Below, piece after piece: positions 25,871-34,615 of a DNA stretch of 64,000 nt. Source of the stretch: Salinirubellus salinus. GTDB lineage: Archaea; Halobacteriota; Halobacteria; Halobacteriales; Haloarculaceae. Both the position numbers and the translations under genes were made by a program. A model generated the notes under the pieces. That model ran no database searches, was not told the origin of the DNA, and saw only the letters and a list, made by a program, of their open reading frames with translations. Where the stretch lies: contig NZ_CP104003.1 of assembly GCF_025231485.1 (NCBI RefSeq), positions 2,356,001 to 2,420,000 on the forward strand, written 5' to 3'. How positions within the stretch are numbered: the first letter of the stretch is position 1; every line of letters begins with the position of its first letter.

Positions 25871-26500
25871 ATGAACGCAGACGAGTTCGTCGACGAGGTT
25901 CGCGAGGCGAACCGCACCGCCCTGTCCCGGCTCGGCTCCTCGAAGAGCCTGTACGCCGACACCATGGGCGAGATGGACACCGACACCGTCCTCACGGCCG
26001 CCGCCGACGCCGAGTTCCACGCCGCCGAGACGTACGCCGCGTGGGCCGACGACGAGGACGACACCGAGGTCGCGGAGGCGTTCGCGGCCACCGCCGACGA
26101 GGAGCAGGACCACTACGAGACGGTCGTCTCGAAACTCGGCGCGCACGACCCGAGCGACGAGCTCCCGGCCATCCAGACCTACCTCCGGCACCGCGAGGGG
26201 ACCGTCGCCCGCCTCGGCGCGTTCGTCGGGCGCACGCTCGCCGCGGAGAAGTCGAAGGAGCAACTCACGGGCTTCTTCGTCGGCCAGGCCGACCCGCAGA
26301 CCGCGGGGACGTTCCGCGAGATGGGTGGTGACCTCGACACGCAACTGGCGCGAGCGACCTCGCTACTGGCCGACCGCTGTGATACCGAGGACGAGTGGGA
26401 CGTGGCGCTGGCCGCCGCGAGCGAGGCGATCCAGGCGGCCTACGAGGAGTACACGGAGCGACTGGAGGGGATGGGGGTGAACCCCAAGCCCGTCTGCTGA
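25871..26500 (+). CDS. Rubrerythrin-family (ferritin-like) protein
   Basis: A 209-residue helical protein from ATG 25871. Helix A carries DAEFHAAETYAAW and helix B DEEQDHYETVV, with an ExxH as in ferritin-like diiron proteins. The second pair of helices (TVARLGAFVGRTLAAEKSKE and EWDVALAAASEAIQAAYEEY) has acidic residues but no second ExxH. A complete symmetrical diiron site is therefore not obvious, and there is no rubredoxin domain. Members are thought to function in peroxide defence or iron handling. A T-tract and hairpin directly after the stop could end the transcript. Confidence 0.78.
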   Translation: MNADEFVDEVREANRTALSRLGSSKSLYADTMGEMDTDTVLTAAADAEFHAAETYAAWADDEDDTEVAEAFAATADEEQDHYETVVSKLGAHDPSDELPAIQTYLRHREGTVARLGAFVGRTLAAEKSKEQLTGFFVGQADPQTAGTFREMGGDLDTQLARATSLLADRCDTEDEWDVALAAASEAIQAAYEEYTERLEGMGVNPKPVC

Positions 26501-26501
26501 A

Positions 26502-26585
26502 CCTTTTTCTCGTCGGGTGCGCCTTCGGCGCACCGCTCCTCGAAAAACGTTCACGAAAAAGGCGCGCCTCGCTGCGCTCGGCGCG
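26502..26585 (+). terminator. T-tract and nested inverted repeats after the rubrerythrin-like gene
   Basis: CCTTTTTCTCG begins 2 bases after the stop codon. It is followed by GGTGCGCC-TTC-GGCGCACC (26516-26534, perfect 8-bp stem), then ACGAAAAAGG (which pairs with the first T-tract) and CGCGCC/GGCGCG. The T-run fits archaeal intrinsic termination; the hairpin family recurs elsewhere in the window. No gene is visible in 26501-26701. Confidence 0.5.
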
Positions 26586-26701
26586 GGTGGGTGTGCTTGT
26601 GGTTCAGCCCCGCTACCGCACCACCTCCGCTCCCCACCGCACCGCCTCAGCACCGCGACTGCACAGTAGGCCTTTTCGGGTTCCACGGCGTTCTGACTCC
26701 C

Positions 26702-27328
26702 ATGAGCGACTTCGACAAGGAAGCGGAGCGGGAGAAACTGCGCGAGAAGTTCGCCAAGGACGAGCAGAAACGCGAGCGCACCTCGCGGATGAGCGAACTC
26801 CTCCTCAAGGGCGCGACGATGACGAACAAACACCACGACTGCGGGTCGCCCATCTTCCGCTGGGAGGGCGAGGAGTTCTGCCCCACCTGTCAGGGCACCC
26901 CCGACGGTGAAGGGGTCGCCCAGGTCGAGGGAGAGCAGGACGCAGCGGCGGCCGAGGCCGCCGACGTCGAGGTGGAGACGCCCGCCGAGCGCCCGAGCGA
27001 GGAGGCGCCGTCCCCGGAGACTGCCAACGGGACACCGGAGACGGCCGACCGGACGCCAGCGCGAGCGCCCGACACGGCACCCGAGACGGCCGCGGACGCA
27101 CAGGCACCGACACCGGAGCCGACTCGCACGCCCACGCCCACGGGTGCGGCGAGCACGGCCGGGCAGGGCGGTGAGCTCGACGAGGCACGCGCGTCGCTCA
27201 CCCGGACGCTCACGTCGCTGGCGCAGCAGGCGGAGGCGACGAGCGACCTCTCGAAACGGCGGGATCTGCTGGCGGCCGTCGAAGACGCGGCCGAGGCGCT
27301 CGAAGCGACCAAGCGCGCCGACCGCTGA
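26702..27328 (+). CDS. Sjogren/scleroderma autoantigen 1 (p27) family zinc-ribbon protein
   Basis: A 208-residue protein from ATG 26702. The N-terminal 60 residues match the p27/SSSCA1 family: a helical lead (REKLREKFAKDEQKRERTSR MSELLLKGA), then CGSPIFRWEGEEFCPTCQG, a zinc ribbon with three visible cysteines plus His. A long acidic Pro/Thr/Glu-rich linker (about residues 75-150) and a C-terminal helical bundle (SLTRTLTSLAQQAEATSDL) follow. Haloarchaeal members are conserved; their role is unknown. It is convergent with hef, 9 bases apart. Confidence 0.8.
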   Translation: MSDFDKEAEREKLREKFAKDEQKRERTSRMSELLLKGATMTNKHHDCGSPIFRWEGEEFCPTCQGTPDGEGVAQVEGEQDAAAAEAADVEVETPAERPSEEAPSPETANGTPETADRTPARAPDTAPETAADAQAPTPEPTRTPTPTGAASTAGQGGELDEARASLTRTLTSLAQQAEATSDLSKRRDLLAAVEDAAEALEATKRADR

Positions 27329-27337
27329 CCGGTCGGG

Positions 27338-29884
27338 TCAGCCGTCGTAGTCGCTCCCGACCACGTCCCGTATCCGACCGGCCGTCACCTTCCCGACCCC
27401 CTCGACGTCGAGCAACGCGTCCTCGTCGGCGGTCATCACCGCCTCCACGCTCCCGAAGTGTTCGAGCAGCGCGCGGGCCGTCACGGGCCCGACCTCGGCG
27501 ATCGAGCCGACGACGTACTCCTGCTGTTCCGTGCGGGTCCGTTTCCCCTTCTCGCCGTGGACGCTCACCTGCCGGTCGTCGTCCTCCTGTTCGCGCCGGG
27601 CGATGGTGTAGAGCAGTTCGGCGGTGTCCTGCTCGTCGCTCGTGCGGAGGACGCTCGCACCGAAGTCCACCGCGAGCGAGGAGAGCGCCCCGCGGATGGC
27701 GTTCGGGTGGACGTTCCGCCGGCCGTAGAGGTCCTCGCCCTCCAGAACCACGACCGGCCGGGCGTAGTGGCGGGCCGCGTCGCCCACCTGCTCGAACATC
27801 GAGCGGTCACCCCCCGTCAGCGTGTCGAGGAAGTCCTCGACGGACTTTCGCTCGACGGCGACCCGGTCCGAGAGGACGTAGTCGCCGACCGCGAGCGTCT
27901 CCAGTCGCGTGCGGACCCCCTCCTTGCGCGAGAGGTCACGCGCGATGCTGGAGTCGAGTTCGCGCTGGTCGACGACGATCTCGACGCCGTCGAACGCCTC
28001 GTCCTCGCCAGCGGTGGCGACGACCGCGTCATCGGTCGCGTCGTCGTCGTCGGTCGCGTCGTCGCCGGTACCCGGTTCGGTCTCGGCCTCGCTCGCGTCC
28101 GGTTCGTCGGCCCCGTCCCCCTCGTCGACCTCGTCGCCGCCGCCCGCGAACGCGGAGATCCCGGCCTGTCCGTCGTCCCCGCTCGAACTGCCCGACCCGC
28201 CGGTAGCGGCCGTCGACGCGGTCGATTCGGTCGCCGCTGGCTCCGGGTCGGGGTCGCCTGTCGTGTCCGTCTTCGAGACGTCGGCCTCGGCCGCCGTGAA
28301 CGTCGCCAGCGCCGCCTGCGTCTCGGTGAGTTCCGACTCGATGTCCCCCTCCATCGACTTGAGCTTCCGCAACTCCTGGGCCATCCGCTTCTCCTCGTTG
28401 CGCGACATCCAGTAGTACGCCTCGTCGCGCGTGTCGTTCGCGATGAGGACGACGACCTTCCCCTCGGTCTGCCGGCCGGTCCGGCCCTTCCGCTGGATGG
28501 AGCGGATGCCCTTCGGGACGGGTTCGTAGAACAGCACGAGGTCCACCTCCGGGACGTCGAGGCCCTCCTCGGCGACGCTGGTGGAGACGAGCACCTCGAA
28601 CTCGCCGTTCCGGAACTCGTCGAGCGTCGCCTTCTGCTGGGTCTGGGTCATCCCGTCTGATCCCTCCCGGTCACCCTGACCGACGAACTTCCGGACGTCG
28701 AACGACTCGCTCAGGAACTCGACGAGCGTCTCGGCGGTGTCGCGCGACTCGGTGAACGCGATGACGCGGTCCCCACCCTCGATGCCGAGCGTCTCGGCCA
28801 GCAGGATGCGGGTCTTGCGGAACTTCGGGTGGATGTCGTCGTACCGCTCGGCGCGCGAGCGGGCCTGCTTCACGCCGAGTTCGCTCACGAACCGCTGGGA
28901 GGCCTTCGAGGCACCGGAGGACCGCGCGGCGTTCTCCTGTCGCTCGAAGTACCGGCGGAGGCTCTCGACCGACTGGGTCTCGGCGTAGGTGACGGCGGTC
29001 CGTATCTTCCGGAGTTCGGCGAGGATGCTCATCGCCTTGTAGCCCGCCGAGTCGTCGTCGTTCATCAGCTGGCGGGCCTTGGCCTGGAGTTTCCGGAGGT
29101 CGCCCTCCGAGAGCGACGGGTCCGTCTTCCGCGTGAGTCCCAGCTCCCGCAGCGTCTCCAGACGCTCGGCCATCACGTCGGTCAGCCGGTCGCGGATGTC
29201 GAGTATCTCCTCGGGCAGGTCGAGGTGCTCCCACTCGACGGTCGTCTCGTAGGTGTGCTGGGCCACGTCGGCGTCGTCCTCGGTCATCACCGCCACGTCG
29301 CGCAGGCCGAGGTTCTGACACACCTGCAGGATCTCCTCCTTGTCGCCGCCGGGCGAGGCGCTCATCCCCGTCACCAGCGGCGTCTCGGCGTCGGCGTGGT
29401 ACCGCTCGGCGATGTAGTTGTACGCGTAGTCGCCGGTCGCGCGGTGACACTCGTCGAACGTGCAGTGGGTCACCTCGGCCAGCGAGACGCGGTTGCCGAT
29501 GAGGTCGTTCTCGACGACCTGCGGGGTGGCGACGACGACCCGAGCCTCCTCCCAGACCGCGGCCCGGTCGTCCGGCCTGACCTCGCCCGTGAACACCACG
29601 ATCTCGTCGTCGGGCACCTCGAGCGCCTCGCGGTAGAACGCGGCGTGCTGTTCGACCAGCGGTTTCGTCGGCGCCAGCAGGAGCGACTTCCCGCCGTACT
29701 CCGCGAGGCGGTGGGCCGTGACGAGCAGCGAGACGGCCGTCTTCCCGAGGCCCGTGGGCAGACAGACCAGCGTGTGGTCGGCCATCGCCGTCTCCGCGAG
29801 TTCCACCTGGTAGCGACGGTTCTCCAGCAGGCCCGGCACGACGAGTGGCCGGTCGAGGAACTGGTCGCTGTCGGTGGCCGCCAT
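27338..29884 (-). CDS. hef: Hef helicase-nuclease (FANCM/XPF family)
   Basis: An 848-residue fork-repair enzyme. The N-terminal superfamily 2 helicase has PTGLGKT at 43-49, the DECH box at 144-147 and the motif VI region FYEPVPKGIRSIQRKGRTGR. An acidic disordered linker (about 535-650) joins it to an ERCC4/XPF nuclease domain with VERKSVEDFLDTL near residue 677, the catalytic ERKxxxD. The C-terminus has a helix-hairpin-helix tandem (VGPVTARALLEHFGSVEAVM). It unwinds and cleaves stalled replication forks and is known in Haloferax as an alternative to Hjc. The start at ATG 29884 is 30 bases after a TTATTG box; the in-frame TTG at 29914 is less likely. Confidence 0.95.
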   Translation of the reverse strand: MAATDSDQFLDRPLVVPGLLENRRYQVELAETAMADHTLVCLPTGLGKTAVSLLVTAHRLAEYGGKSLLLAPTKPLVEQHAAFYREALEVPDDEIVVFTGEVRPDDRAAVWEEARVVVATPQVVENDLIGNRVSLAEVTHCTFDECHRATGDYAYNYIAERYHADAETPLVTGMSASPGGDKEEILQVCQNLGLRDVAVMTEDDADVAQHTYETTVEWEHLDLPEEILDIRDRLTDVMAERLETLRELGLTRKTDPSLSEGDLRKLQAKARQLMNDDDSAGYKAMSILAELRKIRTAVTYAETQSVESLRRYFERQENAARSSGASKASQRFVSELGVKQARSRAERYDDIHPKFRKTRILLAETLGIEGGDRVIAFTESRDTAETLVEFLSESFDVRKFVGQGDREGSDGMTQTQQKATLDEFRNGEFEVLVSTSVAEEGLDVPEVDLVLFYEPVPKGIRSIQRKGRTGRQTEGKVVVLIANDTRDEAYYWMSRNEEKRMAQELRKLKSMEGDIESELTETQAALATFTAAEADVSKTDTTGDPDPEPAATESTASTAATGGSGSSSGDDGQAGISAFAGGGDEVDEGDGADEPDASEAETEPGTGDDATDDDDATDDAVVATAGEDEAFDGVEIVVDQRELDSSIARDLSRKEGVRTRLETLAVGDYVLSDRVAVERKSVEDFLDTLTGGDRSMFEQVGDAARHYARPVVVLEGEDLYGRRNVHPNAIRGALSSLAVDFGASVLRTSDEQDTAELLYTIARREQEDDDRQVSVHGEKGKRTRTEQQEYVVGSIAEVGPVTARALLEHFGSVEAVMTADEDALLDVEGVGKVTAGRIRDVVGSDYDG

Positions 29885-29959
29885 CTTGGCCCGAACTATC
29901 GCCCCACCGCTCAATAACCTTCGTACAGCGAGGTGAAAGTGGAGTGCGTGGCCGAGCAG

Positions 29960-30003
29960 CGAGGGACCGCAGGTCCCTCGTGCGAGCGGGCGCGAAGCGC
30001 CCG
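29960..30003. repeat. Two tandem hairpins with GNA triloops
   Basis: CGAGGGACC-GCA-GGTCCCTCG (29960-29980, 9-bp stem) is followed 6 bases later by CGGGCGC-GAA-GCGCCCG (29987-30003, 7-bp stem). Both have GNA triloops. They lie in the 193-base gap between ppk2 and hef, which contains no gene. Confidence 0.65.
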
Positions 30004-30077
30004 TGAGCGAATCGAGGCCACGGTGTGGCGAGCGGGAGCGAACGATCCACGAGTGGGGAACGGCGCGACCCGCGGGT

Positions 30078-30950
30078 TCAGGTCCGGTCCGGGTCCGTGG
30101 GGAGCGTCCCGAACTCCGCGGGCACCCACCGCTGGTCCTCGATGGGCGGGCGCTCGTAGTCGCCCCGTTCGGGCCGGGACGGCAACTCGATCGGCTCCGG
30201 GGTGCGGTCCTCGTAGTCGAACTGCGAGAGCAGGTGACTGATGCAGTTGAGCCGCGCGTGGCGCTTCACGTCCGCGTCGACGACGTACCACGGCGCGAAC
30301 TCGGTGTCAGTCGCCTCGAACATCCGGTCTTTCGCCCGCGAGTAGGCCTCCCACTGGGTACGGGCCTCGAGGTCCATCGGGCTCAGTTTCCACCGCCGCC
30401 TCGGATCCTCGTTGCGCCGCTCGAACCGGCGTTCCTGCTCGGCGTCGCTGATGGAGAACCAGTACTTCAGGAGCACCATCCCGCTGTCCACGAGCAGTCG
30501 CTCGAACGTGGGACACGAGTCGAGGAACCGCTCGTACTCCTCGTCCGTACAGAATCCCATCACCCGCTCGACGCCGGCGCGATTGTACCACGAGCGGTCG
30601 AACAGCGCCATCTCACCCGCGGTGGGGAGGTGTTCGACGTACCGCTGGAAGTACCACTGGCCCTGCTCGCGCTCCGTGGGCTTGTCCAGTGCCACCACCC
30701 GGACGATGCGAGGGTTCAGCCGCTTCGTGATGCGCTTGATGACCCCGCCCTTCCCGGCGGCATCGCGGCCCTCGAACACCACGCAGACGGGGATGCCCTC
30801 GTCACGCAGCCAGTGCTGGAGTTTCACCAGCTCCGTCCGCAGGCGCTTCAGCTCCTTCTTGTACGGCTTCTTCTTCAGCACCCCGTCCTCGTCGTACCGG
30901 TCGTCGTCGGCGAGCGGGTGGCGTGTCTCGTCGGCCCCGTCCTCGGTCAT
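30078..30950 (-). CDS. ppk2: Polyphosphate kinase 2 family protein
   Basis: A 290-residue PPK2 of the single-domain class, which moves phosphate between polyphosphate and nucleotides (class I enzymes make ATP or GTP from diphosphates). Signatures visible are VVFEGRDAAGKGGVIKRI (Walker A), ALDKPTEREQGQWYFQRYV, the Walker B / lid start ALFDRSWYNRAGVERVMGF and RWKLSPMDLEARTQWEAYSRA. The class cannot be set by eye, but the length and lid fit class I. The ATG at 30950 is preceded only by a 54-base gap to the unknown gene ending at 31005, so they may be co-transcribed. Confidence 0.93.
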   Translation of the reverse strand: MTEDGADETRHPLADDDRYDEDGVLKKKPYKKELKRLRTELVKLQHWLRDEGIPVCVVFEGRDAAGKGGVIKRITKRLNPRIVRVVALDKPTEREQGQWYFQRYVEHLPTAGEMALFDRSWYNRAGVERVMGFCTDEEYERFLDSCPTFERLLVDSGMVLLKYWFSISDAEQERRFERRNEDPRRRWKLSPMDLEARTQWEAYSRAKDRMFEATDTEFAPWYVVDADVKRHARLNCISHLLSQFDYEDRTPEPIELPSRPERGDYERPPIEDQRWVPAEFGTLPTDPDRT

Positions 30951-31004
30951 ACCACGGAAGAGGCGCGAGGGAGGATAAGCGGTCGGGCGGCGGACGCCGG
31001 GTGC

Positions 31005-31445
31005 TCAGTCGTGGATCCGGACGGTCGCACCGGCGTCGATGGCCACGTCCGCCACGTCGGCGAGCGTCCGCAGCGTCTCGTACCCACCCGCCAGCCGTCG
31101 CTCGGCGGGCGTGAACCACTGCTGGGCGTCGGCCGCCCACCGCTCCAGCAGGGGGTCGACGGCGCGCTCCGCCCGGAGCACCTCGGCGTGCGCTCGGCAG
31201 TCGGTCCGGAGCGCCCGGAGCGTCGACTGGTCGAGCCGTGCCTCGACACGCGCCGGGGGGTCACGCTCCGGTAGCCGGAGCACCTCGCGCAGCGAGTCGA
31301 CCCGCCGATCCACCGTCGCCAGTTCGGCCGCCAGTCCGTCCAGTCGCCCCGCGGTCACCGTGGTCCGCCGGGGGGCGCGCCGCTCGCCACGGACGGCCCG
31401 GACCGTCTCGTAGTCGTCCGGCGCGAACGCGACCACGCGGTGCAC
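31005..31445 (-). CDS. Uncharacterised helical protein
   Basis: I do not recognise this 146-residue protein. The GTG at 31445 is chosen because the ATG at 31550 overlaps the start of the divergent antiporter-regulator gene, and the extra residues look non-coding. The sequence MHRVVAFAPDDYETVRAVRG is followed by an Arg-rich helical region (LAAELATVDRRVDSLREVLR) and a second part with AADAQQWFTPAERRLAGGYE. No membrane segment or catalytic motif is seen. Its upstream neighbours concern ion transport and its downstream neighbour polyphosphate, which does not reveal a function. Confidence 0.5.
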   Translation of the reverse strand: MHRVVAFAPDDYETVRAVRGERRAPRRTTVTAGRLDGLAAELATVDRRVDSLREVLRLPERDPPARVEARLDQSTLRALRTDCRAHAEVLRAERAVDPLLERWAADAQQWFTPAERRLAGGYETLRTLADVADVAIDAGATVRIHD

Positions 31446-31517
31446 GGCCGGTCGTCGGCCGGCGTCGACTTGGGCGTGGCGGCGCGAGGCGGTCCCCGGA
31501 CGGCCCCACGGGGTGGG

Positions 31518-31526
31518 ACTTATCCC
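31518..31526 (+). promoter_or_regulatory. TATA box for the antiporter operon
   Basis: ACTTATCCC lies 23-31 bases before the ATG at 31549, consistent with a leaderless transcript of the regulatory subunit and the antiporter. Confidence 0.5.
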
Positions 31527-31548
31527 GACTACCGTCCTTTGCTCGCGC

Positions 31549-32025
31549 ATGACCGTCTACGAGACCGACGTCCCCGGCGTCGGCAAGAAGTTCGAACTCG
31601 ACGTCGAGGACGACGCCCGGGCCGTCGTCCTCCTCCACCACGACGGCCGGGTCGAGGTGTTCCGCCGCTCGAACCCGGACGCCGACTCGGAGAAGGTGTT
31701 CGACCTGACGCGGGGCGAGGCCAACCGCCTCGGCTCCATCCTCGAGGGGGCCTACTTCGAGGCCGTCTCCACCGACGAACTCCAGGTCCCGCTCGGCGAC
31801 GCGTTCATCGAGTGGGTCGACATCGACGAGGACTCGCAGGTCGCCGGCCAGACGCTCGTCGAGTCCGACCTCCGGAACGTCACCGGCGTCTCCGTCATCG
31901 CCGTCCAGCGCGGCGAGGAGACCATCCCCAACCCGGACCCCGAGTTCCAGGTGGAGGCCGGTGACATCCTCGTCACGCTCGGTAACCGCGAGCAGCAAGC
32001 CGACTTCGCCGCCCGCTGCCGGTAG
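31549..32025 (+). CDS. Cation:proton antiporter regulatory subunit (TrkA-C domain)
   Basis: A 158-residue cytoplasmic protein. It opens MTVYETDVPGVGKKFELDV, the typical start of antiporter regulatory subunits (KhtT/YhaT-like), and contains a C-terminal RCK/TrkA-C domain (FIEWVDIDEDSQVAGQTLVE...GVSVIAVQRGEE..PNPDPEFQVEAGDILVTLG) that binds small ligands such as c-di-AMP or nucleotides. Its stop codon is immediately followed by the ATG of the transporter, so the two are translationally coupled. It is expected to gate the K+ or Na+/H+ exchange activity of that partner. Confidence 0.9.
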   Translation: MTVYETDVPGVGKKFELDVEDDARAVVLLHHDGRVEVFRRSNPDADSEKVFDLTRGEANRLGSILEGAYFEAVSTDELQVPLGDAFIEWVDIDEDSQVAGQTLVESDLRNVTGVSVIAVQRGEETIPNPDPEFQVEAGDILVTLGNREQQADFAARCR

Positions 32026-33249
32026 ATGGCGGCCGCCGGACTCCTGCTCGACGCCGGGGTCGTCCTCGCCGCCGTCGCCGTCGGCGGCGCCATCGCGACC
32101 CGTCTCGACCAGTCGGTCATCCCCGCCTACATCGTCGGCGGGGTCCTGCTCGGCCCGAACGGGCCCGTGCCGAGTCTCCGCCTCGTCGGCTCCGCGGAGT
32201 TCATCGACCTGCTGCAGGGGCTCGGCGTCATCCTCCTGCTGTTCTTCATCGGCCTGCACTTCTCGCCCTCGACGCTCGTCGAGCGCCGCGAAGCCGTCTT
32301 CCGCGCCGGCGGACTGGACCTGCTGAACGGCCTCGTCGGCCTCGCGTTCGGCTTCCTGCTCGGGTTCACCGCACTCGAGTCGCTGCTGCTCGCCGGCGTC
32401 GTCTACATATCCTCCTCCGCGATAATCACCAAGTCGCTCATCGAACTCGGCTGGATCGCCGACCCCGAGGCCGAGTCCATCCTCGGCCTGCTCGTCTTCG
32501 AGGACATCGTCATCGCCGTCTACCTCGCCATCGTCGCCGCGCTCGCGCTGGGCGGGACCGGCGGCGTCGGCGGGGGCGGCGCGCTCACCGCCGTCGGCGT
32601 CAGCCTCGTCGTCGTCGCCCTCCTCGCCCTCCTCGCGTTCCGCGGGACTCCCGTGGTCGAGCGCGTGCTCGACACCCGCTCCGACGAACAGTTCCTCGTG
32701 CGCATCCTCGCGGTCGCGACGCTCGTCGGCGGCGGCGCGCTCTACCTCGGCGTGAGCGAGGCCGTCGCCGCGTTCTTCCTCGGGGCCGCCGTCGGCGGCA
32801 CCACTCACGCCGACCGTGTCGAGCGCGTCATCACCTCCGAGCGTGACCTCTACGCCGCCGTCTTCTTCTTCGCCATCGGCCTTGCGACCGACCTCTCGAC
32901 GCTCCTCCCCCTGCTCGTCCCGGTGCTCGCGCTCGCGGTGGTCTCGGGCGCCGGCAAACTCGTCACGGGCTACCTCGGCGGCCGGGCCTACGGTCTGAGC
33001 GAGCGGCGCTCGGCCCGCGTCGCGGTGGCGATGGTCGCCCGCGGGGAGTTCTCGCTCGTCATCGCCGCCATCGCCGTGCAGGCGAACCTCGACCCGCGGC
33101 TCTCGGCGCTCGCGGTCGGCTACGTCCTCGTGATGAGCGTGGCCGGGACGGTGCTGATGAGCCAGTCGGCGCGGGTGGAGGACCTCGCCGAGCGGTTCCT
33201 CGCTGGTCGGACGCTCGCGGAGGGACCAGCCGGCCCGGAGACCTCCTGA
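32026..33249 (+). CDS. CPA2-type cation:proton antiporter (KefB/KhtU-like membrane subunit)
   Basis: A 407-residue protein with about 12 membrane helices of the Na+/H+ exchanger fold. Signatures include GGVLLGPNGPVPSLRLVGS near the N-terminus, VYISSSAIITKSLIELGWI in the core unwound helix region and LGLLVFEDIVIAVYLAI with the conserved ED pair. There is no C-terminal TrkA-N domain; regulation is instead supplied by the separate subunit encoded directly upstream. The pair probably exports K+ (or Na+) in exchange for protons, for pH and osmotic control. A short charged tail follows the last helix. Confidence 0.92.
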   Translation: MAAAGLLLDAGVVLAAVAVGGAIATRLDQSVIPAYIVGGVLLGPNGPVPSLRLVGSAEFIDLLQGLGVILLLFFIGLHFSPSTLVERREAVFRAGGLDLLNGLVGLAFGFLLGFTALESLLLAGVVYISSSAIITKSLIELGWIADPEAESILGLLVFEDIVIAVYLAIVAALALGGTGGVGGGGALTAVGVSLVVVALLALLAFRGTPVVERVLDTRSDEQFLVRILAVATLVGGGALYLGVSEAVAAFFLGAAVGGTTHADRVERVITSERDLYAAVFFFAIGLATDLSTLLPLLVPVLALAVVSGAGKLVTGYLGGRAYGLSERRSARVAVAMVARGEFSLVIAAIAVQANLDPRLSALAVGYVLVMSVAGTVLMSQSARVEDLAERFLAGRTLAEGPAGPETS

Positions 33250-33265
33250 GGGCCCGACACCTGCG

Positions 33266-34522
33266 TCACTCGCTCGCTTCCCCCACGCTCGCCGTGAACC
33301 CCACCGCCCGCAGTCGCTCGGCCAGCGGCAGGCCGATACCCGACGCGGGCGTCAGCACCCCACCGGAGAGCGGCGAGTCGACCTCGTCTCGCAGGAGACA
33401 CATCGCGGACTCGCCGAGCATCCGGGCGGTGCCGCCGTAGCCGGGGTCGCGGTCGGTGCCGAACTCGGCCTCGACGGTGAACGGCCCGTCCGTGGCCGTC
33501 CCCCGTCCGAGCACGCGGACGGTGAAGTGCCCGTTCTCGATCTGTCGCTCCGAGGGACCCTCGCCGGGCGCGGGGAACACGAACCGGCGCAGCGTCGAGC
33601 GGACCGGGGCGACGGACATCGCGGCCGAGAACAGCCCGAGACCACCGGCGACGGCCGACGAGGTGGCCGCACCGACCAGCGAGCGGCCGGTCGGGACGAC
33701 CTCCGAACACTGGAACTCGCGGCCGTAGGGGTAGCCCAGCAGCGCGTTGCTGCGCCGGACCACGCGCTCGTTCACCGGCGCCATCGGGGAGGGAGCCGTC
33801 CACTCCCCGGTCAGGCGGTCCTTCCGCGCGAGGCGTTGCTGGCCGCGGTCGACGCCGTCGCGCTCGCCGGGCGGCGCCAGCGAGTACGGGTTCCGGAGCG
33901 TCTCGCGAGCCACCGGGTCCTTCGAGGCGGCCTCGAACAGTTCGGCGAAGCTCGCCAGCGTGCCGCCGCTGACCCCGCCGCTCGCGCTCTCGAGGTAGAT
34001 ACGGACCTGCTCGCACGGCGCCCCGAACGTCTCCGTCGCGTAGGACTGGACGAGCAGGGTGCCGATGTCCGCGGGCACGGAGTCGAACCCACAGCTGTGG
34101 ACGATGCGCGTCTCGGCGTCGACCGCCGCGTCGTGGTAGCGGTCGACCGTCTCCCGGACCCAGTTCACCTCGCCGGTCAGGTCGCAGTAGTCAGTCCCGG
34201 TCTCGATGCACGCCTCGACCAGCGGCGTCCCGTAGGTCGTGTACGGCCCGACGGTGGTGGCGACGACGTGCGTGTCGCGGGCGATGGCGCGCAGGCTCTC
34301 GGGGTCGGTGGCGTCGCCGAGCACCGTGGGGACCGCGTCCCACGCGGTGCCCGCGCAGAGGTCGGCCTCGACGGCGGCGAGACGGTCGGCGTCGCGGCCG
34401 CCGATGGCCAGCGAGAGCTCGTCCGGCGGGTACTGTTCGGCGAGGTACTCGGCGAGGAGACGGCCGGCGACGCCGGTCGCCCCCCACACCACGATGTCGT
34501 ACGGACGGTCGCTGTCGGACAC
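33266..34522 (-). CDS. Saccharopine dehydrogenase-like / trans-acting enoyl reductase family protein
   Basis: A 418-residue protein starting at GTG 34522. The Rossmann N-terminus reads DIVVWGATGVAGRLLAEYLA, followed by LSLAIGGRDADRL. TGTDYCDLTGEVNWVRETVD and VHSCGFDSVPADIGTLL are the recognisable signatures of the family that includes mycobacterial trans-acting enoyl reductases and human SCCPDH. A hydrophobic patch near residue 285-310 may associate with the membrane. It may reduce isoprenoid or other lipid substrates; this is inferred. It is convergent with the antiporter gene. A CTTTAG element 32 bases upstream fits a promoter. Confidence 0.9.
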   Translation of the reverse strand: MSDSDRPYDIVVWGATGVAGRLLAEYLAEQYPPDELSLAIGGRDADRLAAVEADLCAGTAWDAVPTVLGDATDPESLRAIARDTHVVATTVGPYTTYGTPLVEACIETGTDYCDLTGEVNWVRETVDRYHDAAVDAETRIVHSCGFDSVPADIGTLLVQSYATETFGAPCEQVRIYLESASGGVSGGTLASFAELFEAASKDPVARETLRNPYSLAPPGERDGVDRGQQRLARKDRLTGEWTAPSPMAPVNERVVRRSNALLGYPYGREFQCSEVVPTGRSLVGAATSSAVAGGLGLFSAAMSVAPVRSTLRRFVFPAPGEGPSERQIENGHFTVRVLGRGTATDGPFTVEAEFGTDRDPGYGGTARMLGESAMCLLRDEVDSPLSGGVLTPASGIGLPLAERLRAVGFTASVGEASE

Positions 34523-34615
34523 GGGTACGGCCGGTGGTACGCGACCCGGCGGCTAAAGCCTCTTGATGGGGCTGGCGCCGGGCGGGAGTGAGCGGCGGCG
34601 AGTCGTGCCAGCGCG

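Noticed and set aside
27338-33249. A single DNA-repair or stress island spanning hef, ppk2 and the antiporter
   Set aside because: The genes face different directions with separate promoters and have no shared regulatory sequence that I can see.
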